Source: Sclerurus mexicanus (Eukaryota > Chordata > Aves > Passeriformes > Furnariidae). From it: 64,000 nt of DNA. Where the stretch lies: the NCBI GenBank assembly GCA_013396755.1, contig VWZF01000445.1:1941993-2005992 (forward strand). The letters run 5' to 3'. Of this stretch, positions 23,275-35,515 are shown piece after piece. A program made the translations under genes and the position numbers. How positions within the stretch are numbered: position 1 is the stretch's first letter; each line of letters begins with the position of its first letter. The notes below the pieces were generated by a model, which was not told where the DNA came from, searched no databases, and worked only from the letters and a program-made list of their open reading frames with translations.

Positions 23275-24790
23275 AAAAGGAGGAGCTGTGTGCAGTTACA
23301 GGGGTGCAGTCTGATTGGCATCACAGTCATGTGGTGGGGTAGGACGTGGTTAAGACAAGCTGGGATGGCAAAGAGGGGGAGTCTCGTGTGTGTCAGAGCA
23401 GCTGGAATGCATGGAGTCCAGCCTGAAGCAGGGAAAAGAGCTGGTCAGGAACTTGTGGGTCAGGATTAGAGGACAGACTAATGAAGGTGACATCATGGTG
23501 GAGAAAGGAAAGCCAAAGCCCACTTGGAGTTGAGTCTGGTGAGGGAGACAAAGAGCACCAGGAAAGGCTTCCATAGGTGTTGCTGAAAGGAACAGGAGAT
23601 GTGGTGACACAGGTAATGTAAAAGGCCAGGATACTCAGTGTCTTCTTCACCTTGGTCTTTACTGCTAAATCCAGCCTTTAGTAATCCCTGACTCCAGGAG
23701 ACCAGAAGGAAAGCCTGAAGCAAAGAAGTCTTGTCCTTGATGTAGAATCAGTCTAGGGCACATTTAAACAAATTGGACAGATGCATCCATGATTGCGGAG
23801 GGAGCTGGCCAATGTCAGATGGTGTTTGGAAGTGTTCAGTATGGATATACAAAGAGAGAAATCATACTTCACCAAGCTGGTAGCCTTCTGTGACAAAATG
23901 GACTGGCTTGGTGGATAAGGGGAGAGCCGTGGCTGTTGTTTTTCTTGACTTTAGTTTAGCTTTCAATTCTGCCTACCACAGCATCCTCACAGACAAACTG
24001 GTGCAGTGTGGGCTAGGTGACTGGACATAGGGTGGACTGAAGACCAGCTGCACTGCTGGGCTCTGTTGGGATCAGTTGCACAAAATCCAGGTGGGGCCAG
24101 TCCCTATTTGTGCACCCCAAGGGTTGATACTGGATCCAATCCTGCTTAGCATCTGTGTTAGTGATTTGGGTGATGGCTGAGCACACAGTCAGCAAGTCTA
24201 CAGACAGTACAAAACCGGGGGAAGTAGTTGATATACCATATCAATGTGCTGCCATTCAAAGGAACTTCGACAGGCTGTTCAGTGTTCCTGATGATCTACA
24301 GGGATCCCATCAAGTTCAAAAAAAGGGAAAAAGTCCTGTACCAGGACTTGGAAAAACTTTGAGGTGCCAGCGGATGTTGGTGTCTGGCTGTAAGGCAGCT
24401 TTGGAGAGAAGGACATGTTGATCTTTGTAGACATGAGGTTGGACAAAGGCCTGCAATGTCCCCTTGTGTCAGAGATGGTCTGGGGCACTCTGGGCATGAG
24501 TAAAGATGACTTTCACAGACTCTTCTTGTTGGTGCCCAGCAGAGGACAAAAACAATAGGTGCCATTTGAAATTTATCAGAATGTAAACCACTGCTTTACT
24601 GTAAGGAGGGAGATCAAGCACTGGCACAGGTTGCCCAGAGAGACTGAGGAGTCTCCATCCTTGGGGAGATTCAAAAGCTGACTGGAGGGAGCCCTGAGCA
24701 ACCTGCTGTAATTGACCCAATTCTCAGGAGACTGGACTAGACAATCTCTGGACATCCCTTTCTATCTCAGCCATTTTGTGGTTTTTGTGA
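23275..24790 (+). mobile_element. CR1 LINE with decayed ORF2, internally deleted
   Basis: Segments match successive parts of CR1 ORF2 and its 3' end: 'agctgggatggcaaagag' (about 23360), 'gcagctggaatgcatgga' (about 23399), 'cctcggtctttactg'-like sequence near 23651, 'gatagccttc'-like near 23880, 'cttgactttagtttagc' (about 23945) and 'aaggcgctgccattca'-like near 24248. The tail is 'cactggcacaggttgcccag' (about 24620) and 'ggagtctccatccttgggg' (about 24648). Large parts of the reverse transcriptase region are missing and frames are broken by stops, so it is dead. The 3' end reads 'gtggtttttgtga'. Confidence 0.88.
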
Positions 24791-25128
24791 GGGTCTGCAG
24801 CCACCAGTGCTTACGATGTCTGCAATCTGAATTTGAAGAGTGTTCCTGAAATTGCCTTAGCTACTGTGGTTTTTTGTTTTGCAGTGGCTAGTGTACTTGT
24901 TAGTCAATTCTGTAGAAACTCTTCATGCTAAGGAAGCATAAAAAGATTACATACAGAAACTAAAACATTCTTACTACCTTCAGCTGGTTATAATGAGTTG
25001 CAGAATTGGTAATCTATGATCAAGCCCATGCTATTTGGAATGTATGTTTTTGCTGGTCTTTATTTCTTTAGCTTTCCCTTTGGACAAAATGAGTATTACT
25101 GAAAATACAACATCTTTGTTTTATATAG

Positions 25129-25203
25129 AAAGTGGAAAAATACTACGCTTTTGAGATTCCAGATGTACCAGCAAAATCTGAATACTTAGAAGTTAAATAT
25201 TCA
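25129..25203 (+). CDS. POLA1: POLA1 exon 13
   Basis: Twenty-five codons (about residues 464-488): KVEKYYAFEIPDVPAKSEYL then EVKYS, matching P.EKNYAFEIPDVP.KSEYLEVKYS. Phase 0/0, acceptor atatag, donor TCA|gtgagt. The next intron (25204-26305, 1102 bp) has nothing recognisable. Confidence 0.97.
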
Positions 25204-26305
25204 GTGAGTATAATTAATCTGACAAAATACCATAACTTACTTTCTTACCTAATAAAGAATTTTGTGGTTTTAATACATTAAAAAAAATGGCAAGATTTGA
25301 TATATAGTAGCTAGTGGCTGTACCTATTTTGTAGTGTGCATTTAGTTCCTTGTTATCTAGTAATAATAACATCAACGGAAAAAGGTTAATGCCTAAGCCT
25401 GTGACTTTTTTTTGTGATCCTTTATATGTTGCTTAGTCCTTACCTAAACAGTTAATTACCAGGCAACCTTATGGTGATTTGCTAGTGTTCACTCTATTTA
25501 TGTAAATGAAACATGAGGGGAAAAAAATTCTTCCTACAACTACTGCCATTTCTGTCACCTTCCCCCCAATTATAATTTGCTTATTGCTTTTCCCACAATC
25601 TGTATTCCTAGTTTTCCTTCTTTATTGGCTGTCACCTATTGATGTCCAGAATACAGCCAATATATCTGCTTGTATTGCTCTTGCAAATAGCAGCTGGGTG
25701 AAAAAGACTGCTGTTAAGACCTGTGAAAGTGAGCAGCAAAGATGGAAAAAAGTTCCTGTGAGAGCATGAGTAGCTATTTTTCGTTAACAAAAGTACTTAA
25801 TTTGTTTTCAAACGTAAGAGACTCAGCAGTCTTAAACCTCTTGGGTTAGTTGCTGGAACAATGCCTTTTTAAATCATTTTTTGTACTGTTTTTAGGTGCT
25901 AAAGCAGCATCCCATAACGATTTGCTAGCTATCTGAAATTCTTTAGCTGTGCAGGAACACTTTTTCCAGTCATTTTATGTCGGACAAGATTGAAGGTGTA
26001 ACTGTCCAATTAAGTTTACAACATGGGCAGTTTCTGTATTAAACTGGTCATTGAACATTGTGTATCCAGTATGGATGGTGAACTTGAATGCGTTTCTGCA
26101 TTACTGTCCTGATTTTTTTTAAGTTGAGCCTATAGTGTAATTCCTTCAGTTACTGTTAAGTATTATAGGCTAAGGCTTTGCTTGTGTGACATGAAGTTGA
26201 ATTTAGGTATTGTGTAGTTTTGTTAAGGTGATGTCTGAATATGGTGTGTCAACCTTGAAGACTTCTGTGTGGTGAAATTACTCACTGCTCTCTGTTACTT
26301 GTTAG

Positions 26306-26444
26306 GCTGAACACCCTCGGCTTCCCCAAGATCTGAAAGGACAAACATTTTCACATGTATTTGGAACTAACACCTCTAGCCTGGAACTTCTCTTGATGAG
26401 TCAGAAGATCAAAGGACCATGCTGGCTGGAAATAAAAAATCCAC
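26306..26444 (+). CDS. POLA1: POLA1 exon 14
   Basis: About residues 489-535: LPQDLKGQTFSHVFGTNTSS, then LELLLMSQKIKGPCWLEIKN. The FGTNTSSLE and KIKGPCWLE words are strongly conserved in POLA1. Phase 0 in, phase 1 out, acceptor gttag, donor CCAC|gtatgg. Confidence 0.97.
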
Positions 26445-29348
26445 GTATGGTGGTTTGCATGTGAAATACTTTGGTTTCTGAAAAACATAGATTGGGGGGA
26501 GAAGGAGGAAATTCAAATTTTACTGATGAATTATTTTGTATGTTAACCTTGCATTTTATTGATTTAATTTTCATTATCTAGGACAAATTGGAATTTATTC
26601 TTCCTCTTTTTGGTTGACAACTATCCATCTAAAGTTGTGCACTGTACAGATGAGATTATAAGTTTGAATGGTAGTGAGAGGGAGCTGTGCAGTGCCTAGC
26701 AGCTGCTCTTTGGTGCATACCCTGATGCCACATATACTGAGCTAAACTTAGTTGGCTAGGAAATTACTTATTTTTTCACTTTTGATAACTTAAGATTCAG
26801 GGTTTTTTTCTGCAAATGTATCTTTTAAAGAACCAACTGCAGCTGGATGGCTTTTTTCTTTGTGTCTTAGGGTTGGTTGTTCTTTTTCTGACACATGGAA
26901 AAAGGAGCATCTCGTAGTTTTAAATCCTTTCTACCACCACTTACAGGTGGTTATGCCACTTTATTTTTTCTTGGTTAGAGCCCTTTATTAATCGTGTGCT
27001 GCATATTCCTAAGATAGGGATATTTATTGTACTGGACAAAAGCTACATCTATTACTGCAGTCTCCTTGGTGCACTTCCAGTGCAGAATTGACCATGTGAA
27101 CACTGACACCAGGACGATTCTCCTCTTACTCAGCTTTCTCAGTCACTGACAAAGTTGATACCACTAAGGATTTGGAGCTGGAATAGAGAAGACAAATCCC
27201 TGACTGCCGAAAGAGGGATTATCTGTGATGGGTCTTCCACCCAACACTGGCAAGCATCAAAGTACTTTCTGGCACTGATTGTAAAGGCCTAAGGGTGGTT
27301 TGTCATCTGCACTCTTTGCATGAGAATTGACCTTGTATTTCTTTGTTGTCCTTCTTCCCATGGAAGGAGTCCAGAGCTGTTTTGTTCCTTGTATCCAGTA
27401 TGCCTAAAGTTAGGGAAATGATAACCAGTGGTTCAGGCAACATTTAATTTTAATTAATGCTGATGTGTGTTATTTCCCCTTAGAACTACCATGCCTGAGC
27501 TCAGATACTGATCAAAGCCAAATGGCAGTCTGAGGCAGCTCTTTTTTTTCACTCCCAGATCTCTGTTAGAGCCTTCAGGTTCCAGAGAGAGTCTGTATCT
27601 TGGTATCAGAATTGCTGGTTGCAAAACTGCCCTGCCTGCTCTGTTGAAAACTGAGTGTTAATGTGACTAGTTATATTTATGCCAATTTCTGTCAGTGCAC
27701 TGGGTTTTGTGCCCCAGAGCTGGGTTGTTGCTTTTGTTTGTTTTGTTTGCTTGTTTTTAAGTTGTGTGGGTTTTGTGGGTTATCAGAGGATTCTTGTTTT
27801 CTTGTGTGGCTTCCCTTACAACTTCCCATAAGGATAAGAAGTATACCTGGAAAGTTTAGAATAAGCAAGAACCAAACTATTTGAAAAGACTTGTACAACT
27901 TCTTCCAAACCTGTCATCACTATCCATTATGAAGCTGTCTTTGCAGCTGAGTATCAGTGCTAGGTGGCACCAGAGCTTTTCTAGAGCAGCAATCTTCAGT
28001 CTTGCACACCACTGTCACTAAAAAATCAAGTGTGCACCCCCAATATATGGATATTTATTTATAGATTGTACACATGTACTACTGTGCTAATATATCATGT
28101 ACATTATAAAATAAACACAATAATAGGAATTAAGAAGGATGAGTTATATGAAATAATGGCCTTTTAAAGTATTTCATCCATTAATGATACAAAAAATATT
28201 TTTTATCACACCTCAGCGGATTGTCTTATGCACCCCACTTTGGAGACCACTGCTTTATAGAGTGGTAGTTGAAGCTCTAAGTGTTAAGATATTGGAGATC
28301 AAAGAAGAAAGGTCTTAAGCAGTTGATTGCCTGTCTTCCTTTGGAGAGATAGTCAGTGTTTTATATGTGAGGATATTTTAGTCAGCTACCTGCTTGCATT
28401 TAGAACAAGGAAAATGAGAGAAGGTAAAATATGTGCGTTTCCAGAGAGGGGTCAAAGTTTTCAGGGAGTAAGGTATGTAGATATACCAACATGTGACTTC
28501 AGAAGGTTAATCTGCCAGAAATACAACCTCTGCTTCTTTCTGTGTGTAGTGAGTTAGCTCACCAGCATCTTTTGTGAATGATCCCTTTTTTTTCAAAGCA
28601 AGCAAAAAAATACAGGCCTAAAAATTCTCAAATTATAATGGAAGGTGAACATGTCTTTTTTTTTTATCCATCCATCTATATGATTTTTTAGCTCTTGTAC
28701 ACTTTATATCTAAATAGCTTTCTGTGGTCTGTCTTACATTTTAGGATGCTTTATACTGCCAGGGTAGGATGAAGTCTTAAAAAATCACCATCTCTTTATT
28801 GCCATAATAGTGTTTCTCAAAGACTATATCTAAAACAAGTAATTATGTGGTACATTTCAGTCAGCCATATGTTCTTGTTCTCATTCAATCAAAATTCCTT
28901 TGATTAGCACTGTGCCTGCCTTTTCTCTAGCATTTGAGAAATTTCTTGAGCATTCTTTCTTTTCACTTGTATTAATTTAATTATTTTCCCTTTGCATGGA
29001 CTACAAGATTAAGTGCTAAAAGATATGTTAATTTGAGGGGAGTTATGCTCACTTGGCTTATACCTTTCTCTGCTATGACTGTGTAAAGCTGCCTGAACTG
29101 TTTTTTGCATTCAGTACCTTCCTGACCCTGATCTAAATCTTCCTGCTCGTATTTGCTGTTAAAGAGCTTCTGGTGACAGAGGAATCAGGGCTCAGGGAGT
29201 TACCAAAAATTGGGGAGGATTAGTGTGGGTCTTGGACTATCCCACAAGGACAAAACATTGAAAGGATGTGCTTCGCACAGCAATGCCGTTAGAGAAGCCT
29301 TCTTTGTGGCTCCCACAAGAGTGAAGGTGGATTTTGTTGTTTTCTCAG
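26445..29348 (+). other. POLA1: POLA1 intron 14
   Basis: 2904 bp. Contains a small hAT-like transposon (27987-28252). The somewhat GC-richer part 27050-27400 is unassigned. No exon is seen. Ends in a GT/T-rich tract and 'tttctcag'. Confidence 0.6.
27987..28252. mobile_element. hAT-like non-autonomous DNA transposon (MITE)
   Basis: 266 bp. The left end CAGCAATCTTCA and the complement of the right end CAGTGGTCTCCA match at 8 of 12 positions, and all four differences are transitions. A 'tgcacccc' word lies just inside both ends. CAGNGGTCTCCAAA is a typical hAT/Charlie terminus. Flanks are TTCTAGAG on the left and, two bases beyond the right end, TTATAGAG (7 of 8). The left octamer has the TCTAGA core favoured by this superfamily. 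No transposase is present; the interior is AT-rich. Confidence 0.6.
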
Positions 29349-29506
29349 AGCCTTCAAATCAGTCAGTTAGCTGGTGTAAAGTGGAGGCTGTGGCCATGAA
29401 GCCTGCCTTCGTTAATGTGGCTAAAGATCCTTCTCCTCCTCCTCCTCTGGTGGTCATGTCCTTCAGCATGAAAAGCGCTCAGAACCCGAAGACTCACCAG
29501 AATGAG
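29349..29506 (+). CDS. POLA1: POLA1 exon 15 with GC donor
   Basis: About residues 535-587: PSNQSVSWCKVEAVAMKPAF, then PSPPPPLVVMSFSMKSAQNP and KTHQNE, matching NQPVSWCKVEAMALKP and SPPPLVVMAFSMKT..N.K.HQNE. The FSMK word occupies the Exo I position (F-D-x-E in proofreading enzymes), so both catalytic acids are absent, as in all vertebrate POLA1. The exon ends AATGAG|gcaagt: homology and phase require this GC donor, and there is no GT at the junction. Confidence 0.95.
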
Positions 29507-30777
29507 GCAAGTAATCTGCTCTTAAGTAATCTTCAGTTTGGCTTGGTTTTGTTCTTCAGTGTATATTACAAAGTTTTCTAAGGCTTCGAAGGGCTTAACT
29601 GCGTTTACATATATTTCAACACATTTAAATATACTGTTGAATACAATTTCTCTGCTCCAGGCTTTTCAAAGAAGTTTTTAGTGGGGTCACACCAGCACAA
29701 GAACTGTGGGTTAGGGGGCCTCTTTGGTGAGAATATTGGCTGTGACAGTGGATCCTACATATGTTTGCAAGCCTTCTGTTTTGTCTGATGTGTCTCTTAC
29801 TTACAAATGAGACTGCTTCAGAATGGGTGTAAATAGATTTTTTAAATTATTATTTATTTATTTTGGTAGAGCTAATCATAGGTTCTAGGTAAAATGACCA
29901 GGCTTTTCTGCTGATGAAACTAATTTTGAAATGGAGTGAGAATTTGGTCTTAATCTTACAACATCTACTATTCTGCTATGAGATCATTCCTCGAGAAGGA
30001 GGAGAGATGTAGATGGCTACTTTCAGTTGTGGACTTAAAACCACAATGTGTACTTAGGCACATTTATCTTTTTTTGTTATTTATTTTTTTTAACATAAGT
30101 CATTAACCCAGGGCAAGATTTAGTATTCACTAATAGGATAGTAGAGTTGTTTCTGGCTAATTGAATCAAAGAATAATAGGTTGGCAGATTTATCAAGGAG
30201 AATTATTCCTCTTGGTGAAGTTAAAGTTTTTTTTTGGGAAGTATGGAAAATTCCTGGTTTCTGGCCAACATACACAAGGTACCAACAGGACTCTGTTCAC
30301 CAAGATGCTTTAAAGCCTTTAAAGATGGTTTATTTTCTGGTGGGTTTTCCTGACCGGTGTCTGGGGAGCCAGGACATCCTGCCAGCAAAGCAAACAGAAG
30401 CATCAGCAGAGCTAATGGCTTCCAAATGCTAAATCCTTTGGGCTTCATGGCAGTGTTGACTGCTTGCTTAGGGGCAGCCCTTCCTGAGGAAGGGCTTCTC
30501 TGCCCTGCTTACGTCTCCTCTGCCCTCCATAGGGAATCCTTTAAATTGTGGGATCTGTTCATATTCAGAGCAAAAACTGATAAAAGCCGTTTTGAATTAT
30601 TAGCATGAATTATTTTGCCTCTCAAATTTCTAAGGTAGTTATTTAAGAGTAAATTTTGCTTTATTTTCCTTAAGATCAGTTGATAACTTTTCTTCTTTTT
30701 AACTCTTTGGAGTTGGAATTAATTTTAAAAAGTAGTCATGTTTATGAAGTTGTGTGTTCTGTATCTCCTTGGTGTAG
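29507..30777 (+). other. POLA1: POLA1 intron 15 (GC-AG type)
   Basis: 1271 bp, starting gcaagt and ending ggtgtag. The rest of the donor (AG|GCAAGT) is a perfect U1 match apart from the C, the usual pattern of functional GC-AG introns. No gene or repeat is recognised inside. Confidence 0.85.
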
Positions 30778-30862
30778 GTTGTGGCTCTTGCAGCCCTGGT
30801 TCATCAGAAATTTCCTTTGGATAAGGCTGCACCTCAGCCTCCATTTCAGACACACTTCTGTG
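30778..30862 (+). CDS. POLA1: POLA1 exon 16
   Basis: About residues 588-616: VVALAALVHQKFPLDKAAPQ and PPFQTHFC, aligning with [28 protein letters not shown] of the human protein. Phase 0 in, phase 1 out, donor TGTG|gtaggt. The 794-bp intron 16 (30863-31656) shows nothing recognised. Confidence 0.96.
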
Positions 30863-31656
30863 GTAGGTACTTGGAACAGTTTATGAACAGAAAAAGAACA
30901 AATTCTGAGGTTTTTCTTTTTTTGTTGTGTTTAAGGTTTTTGGTTCTGGGGTAGGGGTTATTTATTTACTTAGTTATTTTAAAATTTTAAGTACATTCTG
31001 TCACTCAGTCAATAGTGACTTAGAGTAGATAAATGACAGTTTCTACTCCCAGGCAGGCTTTTCCCTCCATTTTTTACTTCACTGGTTACTGACTTTTATA
31101 AAAGATTTAATTGAAAAAAATCTTAGTTTGAGATAATGCAAAGTAACCCCACTCTGTACAGTTTCCTATCATTTTATTTATTTTACTTCATCATGTGTTC
31201 TTTTTACTTTTCCCACCCATTAATTTGGACCATTTATTTGCTGTCAGTTATTTTACAGTTCAGTTCTTCTGAAGAGAATTAAAAAATTAAACATGGCACA
31301 TTTATTTATTTTCTTAGGAAAATAAAAATCTTACAGCAGTTTGATTATAGTAATATCAGCTAAACTTTGAGATTCAGACTCTGATTTGATGAAGTGTTGA
31401 ATGTTTGTGAGGGGAAGTTCTTCAGGAGCTATGGATCACAGTTTTAATCTCCAATGATAACTTCTAGTATTACTGATAAGGGCTCTTTAATGCTTTACTA
31501 ATTACTTGATTATCCAAAGATAGGTATTCATATAAAGCTGGTTTTTTTTAGAGATAAAGATCAATTTTTCTTGGTTCTCTTTGTTGTGAGTGGATGCTTA
31601 CGGGGAGGGTACTCACAAGAACTTCTATGTAAGAACAAATATCACTTCTTTTGCAG

Positions 31657-31718
31657 CTGTTTCCAAACCAAATGATTGTATTTTTCCCTACGACTTCAAG
31701 GAAGCTGTTAAAAAGAAG
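31657..31718 (+). CDS. POLA1: POLA1 exon 17
   Basis: About residues 616-636: VSKPNDCIFPYDFKEAVKKK, matching [20 protein letters not shown]. Phase 1 in, phase 0 out, acceptor ttgcag, donor AAG|gtagtt. The 740-bp intron 17 (31719-32458) has no recognised feature. Confidence 0.96.
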
Positions 31719-32458
31719 GTAGTTTTATTTTTTAGCCTTCTGATTGCAGTACCTTATAGAATATGAACTTCATGGTGCTTTCAGTGAGTTGTGAGAAGAA
31801 ATATTCAAAGGAATGGCATGATTATTGACTTAGTTTTTATTCTGCAAACCTAAATGCAGGTATTTATTCTGTGTTGCTTGTAAAAACAGAGACGTGTGCT
31901 CTGTGTGATTCAGTACTGCTGCTAAATGTGCTCTTAAAATAGGTGGGGTGTTAGGAGAGTTGGAAAGGTTTTGCGAAGAGCCTAACATTGTGATTAATTT
32001 TTGTTATACCTGACTTTGTACTCATAGTAAACTGGGAGAATTTTATTTCTTTTCCTGGAGAGTAAAATCTGTCAAAATTTCGAAGACATACTTTCTAAAG
32101 GGCAGTGGGAAAGCTGACAGAATAATAAAGTTATCTATTTTTGTTTTGCCTCTATTTCTGTGTGATCTTAAGCCTATGAGTAAAGGATGCATATGAAGCA
32201 TTTTCCTGGTGTGCTTGCTTCTTAGGAGGCTCTTAAAATATCACTAGACACCTGCACACAAAAGTAGAATGGAAAAAAGCCTCTGAGAAAAGCTTTCTAT
32301 GTCTATGGGAGTGAGGGAAAAACCCCTCTTGAATTATAGAATGAAAGGGAGAACTCTGTGGTGCTTTATTATTGTCTTGCGACTAGTAGGGGAGAGGAGA
32401 TGTTTCCATTTTAAACTTATTGGGTCATTGAAATCAGGTGCTCTCTTGCTCCTTTTAG

Positions 32459-32548
32459 AATGCTAAAATAGAAATTGCTGCAACAGAGAGAACACTGCTG
32501 GGATTTTTCCTTGCGAAGGTTCACAAAATTGACCCAGATGTTGTTGTG
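32459..32548 (+). CDS. POLA1: POLA1 exon 18
   Basis: Thirty codons (about residues 637-666): [20 protein letters not shown], then IDPDVVV, part of the exonuclease-like fold; human reads [20 protein letters not shown]. Phase 0/0, acceptor ttttag, donor GTG|gtgagt. Confidence 0.97.
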
Positions 32549-34093
32549 GTGAGTAGTTCTGAGACTTTGAGAGTTAAATTAAAGCAGATTGTCAATTGGT
32601 CAGCTTTGTTCTTTTTATTTTGTCTCTTTATAGGTTTTTTAATGTTTGTCTTAGACTGCCTTATGAATTGAGTTTGCTTATAAGACAGCAGGTATATTTT
32701 GATACAAAAATGATACAGAATTTTCCCTGACAGCATTTTATACAACCTATTATTTCCCATAATAGCTAAAATAGACAGTATTTCCACAGTAGCTGAAAAA
32801 AGTTTTTTTGCCTTTACTTAGAAAGACAAAACACAACAAAAAACTGATTTTCTAGAAAAATGGGGACTCTTGGTGTACTCGAGAGTCTGCTTCAGTTCAG
32901 ATGCTCATAAATTTGTTACCATTTAGATTGTTTTTATACTGTAAATCAAAATTATAACCTATACAAATTGTGGGATCTGAGCACACTTTTGTAGTAAGTA
33001 TTCTTGTGTTTTCTACTGGATAGCTGAGTATTTATTATAATTATTCATTTTCTTTTTTTGTTATCTTTAATTAATGTGCAGTGCTGACTTTCACTTAATA
33101 TAATTTTGAAGGCAATTTGAAGTTGGTTATAAATCTGAGATTGGTTATATACGACTTGTCATTCTTCTGTCGGTAAATACAAATAATTAAGTGGTGGGAA
33201 TACAGTAAAATGAGCAGTCAGATTTCTGGTGTTTTCAGCTCACTGCAGCTGGTATCTAGTATTTGCCCTATGACCTAAGCTTCCTGGTGGTTATGGGTAG
33301 GAACCAAGGGGAACACTGCAGTCAGTGCCTTAAAATTGAAGATGTCAGTAGGAGGGATGTGAGATCTCCCATCCTGATAACAGCATAGCTGTGTTAGTGC
33401 ACTTTAATTTGCACTTGGTGTAATTAGTGCAGTTGAAATGCTGATGCTCATTTTGAGGACTTGCTTCTTTAGGACCGTCTTGCACAGAGGTACCTGATAG
33501 TGTGGACCTGCAGTTCCTGGTGACTGACTTGTGTTCATCAAGGTGGCATGTTGCTGTCAGCTGAGGTTACAGACCAGTGCCATCAATGTCCTTAGCATTG
33601 TTTAAAATATTGCTGGAGTGCTTTGATATGTAAATATTGGTTGAAAGGTCTTCCTGTGCAGATTTAACAGCTATGCTTGTTGTAGTGTCAAAGGAAAAAA
33701 AAATCACATTGTTTTGATGTCACTGTTGCATCTTTCATGGGTGGAGAGAAAAGGAATTACTCTTAGCTTAAGTTTATATGCTCTATGAAGAACGTGGTTT
33801 TTTTCTGAAAAGCTTTAAGTCCTAATCTCTGCTATCAAAGCATAAAGCTGATTCATGTGTGCTATGAGCCAGTTATAGAGCTGATTTTGGTATTCTACTG
33901 AACAGCATTGTTAGTGTTAAGACTAATGAGTACTGCTGCTGAATGTTCTCTTAGAAAGTGCTTTCTGCAAGAGAGATAATGCCATCAATTAGTTGGAAAA
34001 AACCACAAAGGGCAAAGGAATACTGAGTGTGTGGAAGTAAGTCTTTCAATTTGCATTTGTTGTAACCTTTTTTGTTATTTTTTCTGCTTCAAG
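32549..34093 (+). other. POLA1: POLA1 intron 18
   Basis: 1545 bp, AT-rich, ending 'tctgcttcaag'. No transposon, exon or RNA gene recognised. Confidence 0.6.
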
Positions 34094-34210
34094 GGTCATA
34101 ATATTTATGGATTTGATCTGGAAGTGCTGCTTCAAAGAATTAATTTGTGCAAAGTCCCTCACTGGTCCAAGATAGGTCGACTGAGGAGGTCTAATATGCC
34201 AAAGCTTGGG
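34094..34210 (+). CDS. POLA1: POLA1 exon 19 (Exo II-like motif)
   Basis: Thirty-nine codons (about residues 667-705): GHNIYGFDLEVLLQRINLCK, then PHWSKIGRLRRSNMPKLG. This is the Exo II position (N...FD in proofreading polymerases). Here the acid is Asp (GFDLEV), where the human protein has Glu (GFELEV). The domain remains inactive because Exo I acids are missing. Phase 0/0, donor GGG|gtaata. Confidence 0.97.
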
Positions 34211-34928
34211 GTAATAAGATTGCTTAAGTCTTTTAAGCCCCTTTATGTTGTGTGTGATTAAAAATGAATTAATTTTTCTGAGGAGTTGTGAATGTGACAC
34301 TGACATATTTTGACTTGGTCATGCTGAATTTCATGTGTCCCAGATCAGAAATTGAGTGTTTATATGACTTTTATTACAGTAATAAGCTAAACTGATTTTC
34401 AAGTTAGGCTAATTTAGTTTACTTATCTCAAGTAGATGATGGTAATGACATATTAATTGCAATAGTTTTTACTGTAACAGTCTTTGTCTGCTGCGACTGT
34501 AAAATGAGAAAATGCAATTTGGATTGATGGGTGAATCATCCCATAGAGAGCTGCTAAGATAATTCTGTAGTTCTTGGTATATATTTGTTCAGAGGACAAT
34601 GTGTGAGGCTTGGAGTATTGAAATGCTGAATGTGGCTGTGTTCTTGCCTGTTCCTGTCATTCCTTGAGGCCAAGAAGGTGAAATCTAACTGGCAGTGAGA
34701 GTTAGGTATTTCTTAATATCCACATATACTGAAAGATACCATGGATGCCTTTAGGGCATAATTATAAGTCTGGACTATTTGTTGTATTTAGTAGAGTATT
34801 AGAGTATTTAGTGACCAACTGACTTGACCAAGTCCTATAAATATGTATTGTGGATAGATGGTTTTTTGGTTAGTGTTTGTATGTTTCATTTCATTTGGGT
34901 TTTTCTCTCCTTGTGTGCTATGGTTAAG

Positions 34929-35104
34929 GGTCGAGGAGGGTTTGCTGAAAGGAATGCTGCCTGTGGTCGAATGATCTGTGATGTTGAAATTTCTGCTAAA
35001 GAATTAATTCGTTGCAAAAGTTACCATTTGTCTGAACTGGTCCGTCAGATTTTGAAAACAGAGAGGGTAACAATTCTACCAGAGGAAATTCGAAATATGT
35101 ACAG
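34929..35104 (+). CDS. POLA1: POLA1 exon 20
   Basis: About residues 706-764: GRGGFAERNAACGRMICDVE, then ISAKELIRCKSYHLSELVRQ and ILKTERV, nearly invariant in vertebrate POLA1. Acceptor ggttaag, phase 0 in and 2 out, donor ACAG|gtatgt. The introns on either side (718 and 411 bp) show no recognised feature. Confidence 0.97.
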
Positions 35105-35515
35105 GTATGTTGCTGATTGGGGGTTTTAATCCTTTGCTGAAAAGCAGCAGAGCTGATTCCCTGGCATAAAACTTTATGCTTGCTTACTTGATTTGTCATG
35201 GAGATGCTGACTTAGTATTTAGGTTTTCAAATACCAGTATGGTATCTGAACATTATAACGTTTCAAGCTACTTGTGTGTGGTGGCTTGTTATGTCTGAAG
35301 CAAATTGATTCGTGAGAGCATTGGTGTAGATAGACTAAATAGGATATGCCAGTTTGAGTTTTGGGGTGCTTTGTCACTTACAAGACGGTGCTATGTAATT
35401 CAACACTGGTGTGCTACAGATACCCCTTGTTCCATACAGCATATAGGTCTAAACTACTACAGAGTACAAAGGAGAGTGGTTTTACTTTGTTAGGCCATGC
35501 CCCTTCTTTTCCCAG

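Larger units (their letters stand above)
18514..25128 (+). other. POLA1: POLA1 intron 12
   Basis: 6615 bp, the longest intron before exon 26. Contains a minus-strand CR1 tail (19650-19715) and a long decayed CR1 (23275-24790). The interval 21700-22160 is unique and could be regulatory, with little beyond composition to say so. No other gene is seen; open frames antisense to the CR1 are artefacts. Confidence 0.6.

Noticed and set aside
23350..24720. Antisense open frames of 60-89 codons
   Set aside because: They lie on the opposite strand of the decayed CR1 and have no independent support.
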